From Pycnopodia helianthoides (lineage: Eukaryota; Echinodermata; Asteroidea; Forcipulatida; Asteriidae), in assembly GCA_032158295.1 (NCBI GenBank), contig CM063247.1, positions 17,462,009 through 17,526,008 of the forward strand: 64,000 nucleotides of DNA, read 5' to 3'. The notes beneath the pieces are model-generated. The model was not told the DNA's origin and did no database searches. It saw only the letters and a list, made by a program, of their open reading frames with translations. A program made the translations under genes and the position numbers. Positions 52,401 through 55,807 of the stretch are shown one piece after another. Position 1 is the stretch's first letter. Each line of letters begins with the position of its first letter.

Positions 52401-54888
52401 TAAGCGACATAACAACATTTTCTGAAAAATTTGAAGTGAAATGAAACACAATCAATGCTTTGTCAAACACAATCTTAGTTACATGTACAGTACATACCGG
52501 GTCTCATAGCAGATATGGTGTAAGTTTCAACAATTAAAATAAAAGGGGACATCTAAACACACTGCAATGCTTCTCAATGGGGGATTAATGTAGGGTAATG
52601 GGGTTATGCTTAATGGAGTACCTTTAATGGAGTAGCATAGTTAAAATTTCCTGTTATGAAGGAGCTTTTTTTCTCTGAACTTTTATTGTCTGCAACTTAC
52701 AAGGATAAACTGGCCAAGGGAAATTCCACTTTGATTATTTTTTAAAGTTGTAAACAAAGAATGTATAAACTTACTGATCTAGTCCCTCACTCAAAAGCAA
52801 CTCTGCCATAGTATTCCCAAAATACAGCAGATAAGCAGTCTCCAGCACATCAGGGTTGCAGCATGCAATCACTTTCGAAGACTATGATACACATTAACCA
52901 TAAACACCTTTTTTTTTTAAATGCGAGTGAAGTATAAGAGTGACTAACTAGTTGAAGTTAACATTATACGTAAACCATAGAAATATGGGGTCATAGATTC
53001 CCCCACCCCGGCACCTTTCTTCTGTTGGAAATGCATCAAAAAGAGTATCACTCACAACATAAATCAATTGTTTATATAGCTATTTTATCAATACAAATTG
53101 ATTAAAAAGGTCTTTCCACTGACTTGTGTAACTATTTAAAAGGATCATGTATTATGAATGTGGAGACTTCATATCATACTGTGTGTACTGTAAATATTTC
53201 AGTAACAGATGCAAAGAAAAGAGGAGCTTAACTACATGTACATGTACTTGACATTCGGAATGGGATCTAGACCCCCCCCCCCGAAAGTCAGCAACAAGGC
53301 TTGAGAGTTGAAACAACATGAACCTATGAGTGTTACTATTCTACATCACTGACTACATTTACATCATTATTAATCCTCTGCATCAGTGTGTCAACGTGTC
53401 ACACAGAATGTTCGCCCATACATGTACCAAAGCACAACATCAAACAATCATGATCACTGAAGCGATTGCATTTGCTTGGTAAATTAATTACCATGTACAG
53501 CAGTCTATGCACCATCCATCTCAGCATTCCAACAGGTTGCTCTGCCAGCTATCAGAGTCCTACGACCTCCGGCTGGCTCTACGATGCTGTAAACCTATTT
53601 TGGCTTTGTACAGTGTAAATAGCGCACCGCCTTTTCTGTTTATATTTTGTTTTCTTTTCTTTTTTCTCACTGCACTTTGCACCACCGACCAATGACATCA
53701 CCAGTGCACCATCCCAGTTAAGCTTCCTACGTGAGCTGTATTGGGATTATTTTACTCAAGACTCAAGACTATTTACCATGCTGTATTACTAATATTTGCC
53801 ATTCGATCTTGGTTGCTCTCGTTGTTGTCAGCTTCAATGTCGAGTGCAACCACTGCCATGGAAGCGGCTCAGTCCGGTGGTTTTACGAGACAAACTCCCC
53901 CTGTTGTCATCACTTCCCTTCCCTTCTCTCCCCGGAAGAGCTTCCGTCTTCGCTATCAATATTACCAGCAGCAGTACTTGTAGAATACCTCTTCTTTGTA
54001 AATAATAAATCCCTCTTGAGACCCGCTACTACACAGCATTTTAGAGGCTTTTTCTTTTCGACTTTGCCTAAGACTAGCACTCTTTCCATTGCAATGTGGA
54101 CATACCGCTCAGTGGTTTAAAACACCACTCCCACAAATGACGTCACACAAATTTATCAAAGAATTATGATGTCACAGGGCTTTTCACGAAACTCAACGCA
54201 AAGCAACAATGAGTTGAGGTCAAAATGATGATATTTTTGTTTTGTTATAAAACATTTTTATTGGTTTGACAGTTTTCAGAGTGTGGAGTAGACGAGTTTT
54301 CATGTATATTTTGGTGTTTATTGTTAAAATGACAAGGATCTATGTGTGAGTCGTATAAAACAAACATTAAATGCATATTGTTTGTGCATTGTCTTAGAGT
54401 ATACTCTGTGAAATCTGGCTTTTCCATTTCAATCGGCTTTGCCTCTTGAAATAGAACATGTAGAATAGTCCAGATTTTACCTTATGAATATTTTCTGGGA
54501 AAAATGTACTTACATGCGTTCAATATTTGTATATAAGTACGCACAAAGCGTAGCTTCCTATATTTATCAACTTAGGACTCCTATTTTAAATTTTGGAGTC
54601 TCGGAGCAATATACATGGCAAAATGAAGTATGAGACATGACACCAATCAAATAACAAGGATCTATACATGTAAGTCCAGGTATAAAATAAACTATACACC
54701 TTTATGCACTGTCCATTACAATTTAATAATTTAACATATAATTTTTGTATTTCAGGCTCATCACAACATTCTCCAAGCAGTCCAACATCTCATATGAGTC
54801 AAGCACCATTAGAAGTTTTGAAGATGCTTGAGAGAGAATTGGCCTGGGATCTCAATATCATAGAAGTAGAAAGGATAACTCTGCATCG
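10411..54888 (+). CDS. PDE8: High-affinity cAMP-specific 3',5'-cyclic phosphodiesterase, PDE8 type (internal exons only)
   Basis: PDE8 enzymes hydrolyse cAMP to 5'-AMP in the cytoplasm. Human forms have a REC-like domain, a PAS domain and a C-terminal HD-type catalytic domain. Exons found here are 10411..10499, 15645..15754, 21256..21323, 30442..30615, about 38583..38647 (probable), perhaps 38778..38851, and 54756..54888. They encode the end of the PAS domain (YSKKKNGESV, ITGQGGKVRHHV), the linker with RRQSVARIHSMTIEAPITK, the segment INAAQENSPVTV to DLVGGLMT, and the lead-in ELAWDLNIIEVERITLHR. Phases agree for the first four exons; a further exon is needed between 30615 and 38583. The RRQS and RRTS sites could be kinase targets. 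Start and catalytic exons lie outside the window. Introns are filled with transposons. Identity is secure at family level; PDE8A versus PDE8B is not decidable. Confidence 0.9.
10753..10913. repeat. Palindromic foldback MITE, GGGTCGATTTCACAAAA family
   Basis: A 161-bp near-perfect palindrome. The left end GGGTCGATTTCACAAAACTC is mirrored by the right end ...GAGTTTTGTGAAATCGAACCC. The interior repeats TTAGGACTAGTCCTA in both halves. No coding capacity. A second copy is at 43313..43472. It lies in the PDE8 intron just after exon 10411..10499. No clear target-site duplication is visible. Confidence 0.85.
11189..12150 (+). mobile_element. DIRS-type retrotransposon gag-like region, frameshifted
   Basis: Plus-strand frames 11189..11515, 11520..11700 and 11716..12083 read on from each other with frameshifts. 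Telling pieces are QQDMVHVLNLPPARQSFKRR, then PDFKSFFTVPAISDSVEDNL, ADGAATAPKGTFVDKIRS and KRIAVLPLLETYLFNN. I judge this gag-like because it lies upstream of a DIRS tyrosine recombinase in the same orientation and resembles the region preceding RT in those elements. RT and RNase H that should follow are missing. Moderate confidence. Confidence 0.5.
12380..12860. repeat. Degenerate tandem repeat of roughly 130 bp
   Basis: Related phrases recur: CTCGCTGGCAC near 12447, CTCATTGGCAC near 12572 and CTCGCTGAGAT near 12672, each followed by an AACTT-type run. The phrase AGCTTCAGAACACCCA occurs at about 12032 and 12690, and its inverse TGGGTGTTCTGAAGCT at about 12806. Non-coding; origin unclear. Confidence 0.5.
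13080..13530 (+). mobile_element. DIRS-type tyrosine recombinase, C-terminal half, one frameshift
   Basis: Frame one (13086..about 13300) gives PELKSVSTIPEDKLGCSVQA and LKWYLSRAKQLRGECQQLF. Frame two (13318..13530) gives MVQVIKAALRDAW, then AHEVRAMVTSWAFFKGVP and IQAACWKIFSTFTSCYIQQ. This matches the catalytic half of a DIRS YR: H-x-x-R in AHEVRA and a candidate nucleophile Tyr in SCYIQ. A frameshift near 13290..13330 separates the two parts. An internal deletion appears to have removed RT and RNase H between this and the gag-like region upstream. Confidence 0.8.
13530..13810 (+). mobile_element. Non-LTR reverse transcriptase fragment abutting the DIRS recombinase
   Basis: Two frames give WIADFLTSCQHKVRYKTC and SGVPQGTRQGLIIFPMINDI, then KYVDNMTVVHNAG. 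This is the RT region from the B block (GVPQGT) to the C block (YVDD, here changed to YVDN). It starts within a few bases of the end of the recombinase, which suggests insertion of one element into the other or a recombination joint. Confidence 0.8.
13811..15644. other. PDE8 intron, no gene recognised; possible decayed coding sequence 14400..15000
   Basis: On the plus strand 14400..15000 carries coding-like phrases in shifting frames (KLGLVQWDDLLVFKP, LPNLPDSAKDKLAADS, FCWLFQELVDAQTKRLE) that I cannot assign to any family. They may be a remnant of the neighbouring retroelement. The remainder up to 15644 shows nothing notable. Confidence 0.35.
15645..15754 (+). CDS. PDE8: PDE8 exon: end of PAS domain and start of linker
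   Basis: Acceptor ATTTGTAG ends at 15644; donor GTAAGA starts at 15755. One base completes the Gly codon of the previous exon, followed by KVRHHVYNIKC, which aligns with KIRHYVSIIR of vertebrate PDE8. The second half, FSQDLKQIDKITSELSNG, is linker and not conserved. Phase 1 at the end fits exon 21256. Confidence 0.9.
15755..17196. other. PDE8 intron, nothing recognised
   Basis: AT-rich intron sequence with no open frame above about 70 codons of interest and no repeat end that I can define. Confidence 0.4.
17197..17943 (+). repeat. Three degenerate ~80-bp direct repeats, split by a SINE insertion
   Basis: Units begin near 17197, 17797 and 17877. Shared phrases are ACATTCCTT, GGGGCCAGGAAACTGGAATG (GGGGCAAGGAAGCTAGAGTG in unit 3), AAATATCTTATGTCCATT and CTTAACAATA. 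The SINE at 17281..17780 sits between units 1 and 2. Confidence 0.65.
17281..17780 (+). mobile_element. Composite tRNA-derived SINE insertion with 12-bp target-site duplication
   Basis: Flanked by AATACCAATATT at 17269..17280 and 17781..17792. The clearest unit is 17581..17780: a tRNA-like head with an A-box-like CAGTGGTCTTGTTGATAA and a B-box-like GGTTTTGAATCCC, then T-tract, ACAGAACTC, AGTACTGAGTAT and the tail GTGAAAGGGTAAAACCAAAT. A second box B (GGGTTCGAATCTC) is at 17401. The left 100 bp holds the tail in inverted orientation, so two or more units are joined. Same family at 21640..22160 (minus) and 24150..24400 (plus). Confidence 0.75.
17944..18191. other. PDE8 intron, nothing recognised
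   Basis: AT-rich intron sequence between the SINE target repeat and the tandem pair at 18192. Confidence 0.4.
18192..18416 (+). repeat. Two-copy tandem repeat, ~113-bp unit
   Basis: Both copies start TCAAATATTAAA and end GAAGACCTTACCGATGATTT followed by ATAGA. The interior (GTTTxAACCxGAxGTxxxxGTCAAATG) is similar. Copy starts are at 18192 and 18305. Non-coding. Confidence 0.75.
18780..20975 (-). mobile_element. Penelope-like retroelement (RT plus GIY-YIG endonuclease), 5'-truncated
   Basis: The minus-strand RT frame runs from just after a TAA at about 20970 to 19778. The GIY-YIG frame is 19818..19093. RT motifs in order are HILKADKGNATVVM, QPKIHKPDKPLRPIVSSRGS, SFDVKSLFTNVP, GTPMGSPISPVLANIFMEDF and LRYVDDTFIIW, so the catalytic YVDD is intact. 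The endonuclease shows GVYRIPCSRGKVYIGETGR and CLKEHK-like RLKEHKAHGR. RT and EN are joined in family members; here a one-base frameshift near 19811..19818 separates them. The 3' flank at 18780..19060 holds the conserved non-coding end with a hammerhead-like motif. The element lies antisense in the PDE8 intron between exons 15645 and 21256. It is not functional as one frame. Confidence 0.92.
18991..19035 (-). ncRNA. Candidate type I hammerhead ribozyme in the Penelope-like element
   Basis: Read on the minus strand: GTCTC (stem I 5'), CTGATGA core, a stem II of GACTAG/CTAGTC around AGCAAG, GAAA core, then CGTTT and GAGAC (stem I 3'). Stem I pairs perfectly over 5 bp and stem II over 6 bp. Stem III is minimal, as reported for hammerheads of Penelope-like elements, which may act as dimers. 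One extra T lies between the CTGATGA core and stem II, which could lower activity. Confidence 0.7.
20976..21255. other. PDE8 intron, nothing recognised
   Basis: Short intron stretch between the 5' end of the Penelope-like element and the next PDE8 exon. It includes a GGTTCTGGGTTTAGAATAAG run and no gene. Confidence 0.4.
21256..21323 (+). CDS. PDE8: PDE8 exon: conserved linker RRQSVARIHSMTIEAPITK
   Basis: Acceptor TTTCTTTAG ends at 21255; donor GTAAAA starts at 21324. Two bases complete a Gly codon, then ASVRRQS and VARIHSMTIEAPITK. The latter is almost identical to the linker of vertebrate PDE8A/B (xARIHSMTIEAPITK). RRQS is a consensus basophilic kinase site. The exon ends in phase 0, matching 30442. 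Confidence 0.95.
21640..22160 (-). mobile_element. tRNA-derived SINE, ~242-bp tandem duplication, minus orientation
   Basis: AGTTCTGTGA recurs at 21662, 21904 and 22146, so the unit is about 242 bp and two copies are present with few differences. Read on the minus strand each unit has CTCGGTGGTCTAGTTGGTAA (A-box-like), a degraded B-box (GTCGTAAATCCC) and the shared SINE body with CAGTGCTTTACACACATCGG. The same family is at 17281..17780. Confidence 0.75.
22161..24149. other. PDE8 intron, no gene recognised
   Basis: Contains two related phrases, CTACAAGACGGCxCAAAGATT at about 22391 and 22539, from a degenerate repeat. A GC-richer patch at 23510..23600 (frame 23415..23612) has no recognisable motif. 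A-rich tracts near 24080. Confidence 0.4.
24150..24400 (+). mobile_element. tRNA-derived SINE copy, plus orientation
   Basis: Shows TTGGATTCAACTGCCTCTAG, a degraded tRNA-like head (GGTGGCCTATTGGGTGAGAC, GGTTTGAATCCCAC), the T-tract, ACAGAACTCTGGGAAGTAC and the tail GTGAAAGGGTAAAAACCAAA. Same family as 17281..17780. Confidence 0.75.
24401..25490. other. PDE8 intron, nothing recognised
   Basis: AT-rich intron with short frames only. Parts of 24600..24660 (GGCACACGAACACGAT) resemble, inverted, the segment near 30190..30200. No element ends were defined. Confidence 0.35.
25500..28376 (+). repeat. Large minisatellite, 32-bp unit, about 90 copies
   Basis: The unit is GAATGCCGGCAATATTAAAA plus GACAGAATACTC. 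Copies differ mainly at one G/A site (GACGG versus GACAG) and in the GCCGGC core (GCCGCC, GTCGGC, GCAGGC, ACGCCGGC). The array is almost uninterrupted over 2.9 kb. Variant units recur in blocks, which points to unequal crossing-over of multi-unit segments. It is within the PDE8 intron between exons 21256 and 30442. Open frames in it are by-products. Confidence 0.97.
28377..28519. other. PDE8 intron between minisatellite and TIR element
   Basis: Short intron segment with no notable content. Confidence 0.3.
28520..29966. mobile_element. DNA transposon remnant with hAT-like terminal inverted repeats
   Basis: The left end CAGGGGTCCAAATTA is mirrored by the right end, which on the minus strand reads CAGGGGTCAAAATTACCG. 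Similarity continues inward for about 70 bp (GCTCACTAGCCGG against GCCCACTGGCCCG, AGATAATCTGGTGGCCC against AATTATCTCCGGGCCACC). CAGGG termini are usual in hAT elements, but the 8-bp flanks (GTCTATTA and CTATTGAT) are not an exact duplication. No transposase is recognisable inside. Non-autonomous or decayed. Confidence 0.6.
29967..30441. other. PDE8 intron before exon 30442, nothing recognised
   Basis: Holds a minus-strand open frame at 30291..29980 (103 codons) without a known motif. The polypyrimidine tract and TTACAG acceptor of the next exon end at 30441. Confidence 0.4.
30442..30615 (+). CDS. PDE8: PDE8 exon: INAAQENSPVTV to DLVGGLMT segment
   Basis: Acceptor AAATTACAG ends at 30441; donor GTGAGT starts at 30616. 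Exactly 58 codons, phase 0 at both ends. The residues VINIINAAQENSPVTV, QALDRVLEILRSSELYNPQL and TTDLVGGLMT are hallmark PDE8 sequence; vertebrate forms have INAAQE/NxxQESSP, LDRVLEILRTTELYSPQ and DLVGGLM. A short insert (TSQQVKEEDQM) replaces the vertebrate GxKDxDPHx part. Confidence 0.97.
32328..32481. repeat. Long palindrome, copy 1
   Basis: Arms run from GGGAATAACAG to CTGTTATTCCC with GGTCCATTAACAG-type sequence near the loop (CCTTCGGCTCGG). Arms include GTGGTAATGACC and GGTCATACGCAG. Left arm is slightly eroded. Confidence 0.85.
33014..33179. repeat. Long palindrome, copy 2, nearly perfect
   Basis: GGGATTAACAGTGCGATGAG at the left is exactly mirrored by CTCATCGCACTGTTAATCCC at the right. 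Both arms of about 78 bp pair almost without mismatch around a GCCTTCGGC loop. Such a structure could extrude as a cruciform. Confidence 0.92.
33888..34029. repeat. Palindromic foldback MITE, second sequence family
   Basis: Ends CAGTC...GATTTCACAAAACTTT and AAAGTTTTGTGAAATTGACTG are inverted. The interior repeats CCGCAACTGCATAAGTCCAC and GTGGACTTAAGCAGTTGCGG. It shares the GATTTCACAAAACT end with the MITEs at 10753 and 43313 but has an unrelated interior. Confidence 0.85.
34030..34149. other. PDE8 intron between MITE and DIRS remnant
   Basis: Continues weak similarity to the non-LTR linker on the minus strand (ATTGGTGTAAAACCATTTTG region). Nothing clear. Confidence 0.3.
34150..35120 (-). mobile_element. 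DIRS-type retrotransposon RNase H and downstream region, frameshifted
   Basis: On the minus strand from 35090: VPQVMVYTDASKSGCGAWAI and WFEKRSKISTWRELK, i.e. an RNase H with the first catalytic Asp in TDAS. Then VEWIPASDNTEADCSSRQED, DDWGMSKEFFNS, PHSVDRFANEYNQKLPIFNS, VNWSGDYNWLVP and GTLVVPEWPCAVFW. This order (RH, then D-FA--N--L--F-S and PEWPxAxFW) is typical of DIRS-type pol. Several stops and shifts interrupt it. It is on the opposite strand to the other DIRS pieces at 7-13 kb, so it belongs to a separate insertion. Confidence 0.82.
35230..35393 (+). repeat. Dispersed repeat, same family as 6395..6532
   Basis: Contains CTTAAAGGTATTGTACACTT at 35230, AACCTGTGAAAGTTTGAGCT and the CAATTGGTCATCGAGGTCAC run. 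It directly abuts the RTE element. Confidence 0.7.
35394..37320 (+). mobile_element. RTE-type non-LTR retrotransposon, 5'-truncated and frameshifted
   Basis: The frame 35392..36006 has the end of an APE endonuclease: SNERGLKLLEIASYNQLKV, KWTWRSPSGEHQNQIDFIMV and VGSDHDLVMMTF (SDH motif intact). It runs through a Lys-rich linker. 36173..36415 holds the RT start (KRGKSAGVDIIPGELVQAGE). In 36640..36780 a further frame gives FRPRRSTTEQIF-like and HVFIDFKKAFDRVWHAAL. 36898..37311 gives LPPTLFNIFLERIITDALED and LRFVDDIDGLAGKEEEL, where the usual FADD is FVDD. At least four frames are used, so the element is dead. It lies in the same strand as PDE8, within its intron. Confidence 0.9.
37321..37964. 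other. PDE8 intron, nothing recognised
   Basis: No repeat ends or coding motif found. One 77-codon frame at 37490..37723 without known motifs. Confidence 0.35.
37965..38316 (+). repeat. Diverged third copy of the hairpin-bearing repeat
   Basis: TATAAGAGATTAGTTCCC, GTATTTATTAAAGGCAATAA and GCATGGTAATGACCTTGGCT align with 32150..32481 and 32830..33179. The palindrome at 38151..38316 is eroded (arms GGCAATAACAGTGTGATGAG and CTCCTCACAATATTATTGCC). Confidence 0.75.
38583..38647 (+). CDS. PDE8: Probable PDE8 exon with RRTSG...LSKTN
   Basis: Acceptor ATTTTTAG ends at 38582; donor GTAAGT starts at 38648. One frame (leading single base) reads MGATMPKRRTSGSDAALSKT followed by N. It resembles the vertebrate PDE8 segment DGLRRLSGNEYVxSTKN that follows GGLM(T/S). 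It ends in phase 1, as required by exon 54756. The start phase (2) does not fit the end of exon 30442..30615 (phase 0), so an undetected exon, another donor or a sequencing error lies between. RRTS is a likely basophilic kinase site. Confidence 0.6.
38778..38851 (+). CDS. Possible alternative (cassette) PDE8 exon
   Basis: A stretch ending at a strong donor (AAAAA|GTAAGT, donor at 38852) is open as TLQVPEDSKQIIRKQS then STIDGLSK. Using the AATTCAG acceptor at about 38771..38777 it would be phase 1 in and phase 1 out, so it could be included or skipped without shifting the frame. The acceptor has a poor polypyrimidine tract, and no similarity to known PDE8 is evident. Low confidence. Confidence 0.3.
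38852..39460. other. PDE8 intron, nothing recognised
   Basis: AT-rich; short poly-A and TATA-type runs; no gene or repeat ends. Confidence 0.35.
39461..40148. repeat. Cluster of seven copies of a 15-bp motif, GTAATTCCGTTACCG
   Basis: Copies or near copies occur at 39461, 39615 (inverted), 39627 (inverted), 39751 (half), 39769, 39951 and 40132. Core variants are GTAATTCCGTTACC, GTAATTTCGTTACC and GTAATTCCTTTACC; the inverse form is GGTAACGGAATTAC. They are spaced about 140-185 bp apart in unrelated AT-rich sequence. The preserved motif against diverged spacers suggests protein-binding sites or the remains of an element with repeated short motifs. Unassigned. Confidence 0.7.
40149..40369. other. 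PDE8 intron, nothing recognised
   Basis: Short AT-rich stretch without features. Confidence 0.3.
40370..40865 (-). mobile_element. Tyrosine recombinase N-terminal fragment (DIRS-type or Crypton-like)
   Basis: Minus-strand frames give LADEMDRLFQTRVKHMLQAG and FWQQQNILVDPVSAEAVMQF, then VDWFSLPNAQS; a second frame gives TIKTYVSAVGVYHKFYRWAD and VSKLIKGCRQLHPTPDTGKP. This is the SAM-like N-terminal domain of tyrosine recombinases (S-T-I-x-T-Y-VSA). The catalytic R, HxxR and Y part is missing. At least one frameshift. Confidence 0.75.
40866..41197. other. PDE8 intron, nothing recognised
   Basis: AT-rich stretch before the Gypsy remnant; no LTR could be delimited. Confidence 0.3.
41198..44650 (-). 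mobile_element. Ty3/Gypsy retrotransposon gag-pol remnant, frameshifted and internally deleted
   Basis: In minus-strand order: gag capsid region SLSELAQAIPLLVDETFGEL and LQVRPGSFEEAVTTAFEFDA (44323..43990); a zinc knuckle CFSCGELSHF (about 43850); an aspartic protease core VLIDMGATLPVIS (about 43610), with DMG instead of DTG/DSG; RT start HSINSSDASPITQAARQLP (42777..42577); RT catalytic YLDDIIIFSKTFEEHIRQ intact near 42260; RNase H with AVVARPLHKLTEKGSTFQW, then TDASYYGIRAMLSQEQNR-like sequence and EYDFEIEHQPRA; and the integrase C-terminal part VPLLMAAYQASEHS (41446..41198). The integrase catalytic core appears deleted between 41420 and 41446. Many frameshifts. No LTRs could be seen. The MITE at 43313..43472 is inserted in it. 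Confidence 0.9.
43313..43472. repeat. Palindromic foldback MITE, second copy of the 10753 family
   Basis: GGGTCGATTTCACAAAACTC at the left, mirrored to GAGTTTTGTGAAATCGACCC at the right; 160 bp. Interior AACTTAGGACTAGTCCTAGG appears in both halves. It interrupts the Gypsy remnant between protease and RT, so it inserted later than the Gypsy element. Confidence 0.92.
44669..47790 (-). mobile_element. hAT-type transposase gene remnant with an internal 7-codon minisatellite
   Basis: Minus-strand order: BED-type zinc finger region CRADFSDSHGRIC and KKHKFHSNVVESSEKL (47730..47540); catalytic-domain piece GENIFKIQQQEIDESHIPWK then CFAADNASVMLGKHKGVAAF (47203..47018); HLAAGKTADQLPVKVDELH and YYFEKSSKRKQVFR, then LKHVSTQ (46690..46500); the Lys/Pro/Ser/Thr minisatellite (46250..45400); then VKILDITKY, RFPHLLSEEGQHEVEKEFM (about 45100) and the C-terminal dimerisation part YHSNADCERILSVVNKNK, YRSSLSTKTLGSLM (44932..44669). 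The gene is complete in layout but has several frameshifts. hAT transposases cut and paste DNA through an RNase H-like core; DNAS here is part of that core. Confidence 0.88.
45400..46250 (-). repeat. 21-bp coding minisatellite (AKPPSST repeats), about 40 copies, inside the hAT gene
   Basis: The plus-strand unit is TTGGCAGTGCTGGATGGTGG plus C. On the minus strand it encodes AKPPSST, with variants AKPHSST, AKSPSST and TKPPSST. The frame is open over 328 codons (46269..45283); the mirror frame on the plus strand (45299..46369, GLAVLDG repeats) is open as well because the unit has no stop on either strand. A block with TTGGTAGTGCTGGATGATGG recurs after 315 bp (45731 and 46046), i.e. 15 units, showing segmental duplication. 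Upstream, 46420..46196 carries KTTTTVKPSSIASTAKPPSS in a neighbouring frame, so a frameshift lies near 46200..46225. Confidence 0.93.
47876..49463 (+). repeat. Recent 794-bp tandem duplication
   Basis: Copy 1 is 47876..48669 and copy 2 48670..49463. ACCAACAAAGCTTTTCACGC begins both. I see only one internal difference (GTAACGTTAGC against GTAACGTAAGC near the end). Each copy contains minus-strand frames of about 80 and 65 codons with no recognisable motif (LGQDVTTVDNLLSYGC; CELGMCVFVGRQRCSNQ). It lies just upstream of the hAT remnant. Such identity means a very recent event or an assembly duplicate. Confidence 0.93.
49464..51357. other. PDE8 intron, nothing recognised
   Basis: AT-rich. Short minus-strand frames at 50109..49750 and 50406..50146 lack motifs. 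Two CATGTACATGTA runs near 49995 and 50345. A GC-richer patch at 50600..50700 has no identified feature. Confidence 0.4.
51358..52384 (-). repeat. Minisatellite, 40-bp unit, about 25 copies
   Basis: The unit is GATGCATGATGGAAGAGGTA plus TACTCTGCCATGGCATCCAT. Copies are almost identical, with a few variants (CATGATGGAAGATG short units, GATGGAAGATGTATACTC, one lacking TCTG). All three minus-strand frames stay open for over 300 codons because the unit has no stop in those frames. It contains CCATGG and ATGCAT self-complementary sites. Within the PDE8 intron. Confidence 0.96.
52385..54755. other. PDE8 intron, no gene recognised
   Basis: Includes a C-run near 53273..53282 and CATGTACATGTAC at 53235. 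Plus-strand frames 53507..53695 and 53731..54120 look coding-like in places but have no motif I know. The TTTCAG acceptor of the last PDE8 exon ends at 54755. Confidence 0.4.
54756..54888 (+). CDS. PDE8: PDE8 exon: lead-in to the catalytic domain
   Basis: Acceptor TTTGTATTTCAG ends at 54755; donor GTATGT starts at 54889. Residues SSQHSPSSPTSHMSQAPLE are a Ser-rich linker; VLKMLERELAWDLNIIEVER and ITLHR match the vertebrate PDE8 stretch (WDFNIFELEAITHKR) immediately before the catalytic domain. It begins with two bases of a split codon (phase 1), which fits the end of exon 38583..38647. It ends in phase 2 inside an Arg codon. The HD-motif exons must lie to the right of this window. Confidence 0.93.
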
Positions 54889-55807
54889 GTATGTGGATTT
54901 CATTTTTTATTTCATCAAGTGCTCTTCCATTCAAAACGATTGTGTAGGCATAAATGTAACTCTATTGAATGAACATTTCTATTTAGTCTAATGTGCTTCC
55001 ATGACCGAGAATTTTCAGAGTGTTAACCTTATTAATATTTGTGAACATGTCAATCAAAACTTTTTACCAAATGTCTGTTTATATAGAATAATAACTAACC
55101 ATTTACAAATAATAGAGGAGATCTTTCTTTTGCATGCTGTGATAAAATGAAACAAAAACAATAACAGAGACGATGACAGTAATTGTATTAAATGATAATG
55201 AGACAAGGAACAGTGCTTCAGATCGGCTCTCAATTAGAAAGAAGATCAATATTGCTTCCTGTTGTTTGTTTTGTATCAAAAGTTAACTCCTTGTTGGTAA
55301 TACTTGGTAGACACTGCATGGTAAGTTTGAACTTGTTGCTATTTTTGGTGGAAAAGTGTTGGATTTTTCAGTATTCAGAATTTTTTTTAAACGTAGACCA
55401 CACAGTGACCATTGCATCAGTGAATGGAATGCGCACGCCGTCTGCGTGCTTTGGAACATCTTGATAAAAACCTAAGTGAGGTGGTCTCCGTTGGGTTGAA
55501 TATTCTACAACATTACTGAATGTAATTCTCCCTAAAACTACGTACTTTCTTGCAATTTTTTGATGTTAATAATGAGTGTCATGGAGCATCCATTCAACGG
55601 TGAGAGGAACTTCTTTAGGATGTGTGGGCGGGGACCTCAATGTTCAACCCAAACTGCTCACATTAGGGTTTGTGTTGCAACCTGGAGAAATGCAATAAGA
55701 ACAAAATAGTTAGGGAGTGTTATATTAAGAGTGAGCTGGCCAAGAGAGGATACAGAAGGAGAATGATTGACCTATGGCAAGATCTTCTTCATCGTGTCCT
55801 TCCTGTT
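54889..55807. other. PDE8 intron, nothing recognised
   Basis: The plus-strand frame 55192..55464 (90 codons) has no recognisable motif. Confidence 0.35.

Noticed and set aside
51272..52470. Three overlapping minus-strand frames of 362-385 codons
   Set aside because: Created by a stop-free 40-bp minisatellite unit; no gene structure around them.
55192..55464. 90-codon plus-strand frame as the next PDE8 exon
   Set aside because: It does not resemble the PDE8 catalytic domain start expected after exon 54756..54888 and lacks fitting splice sites.
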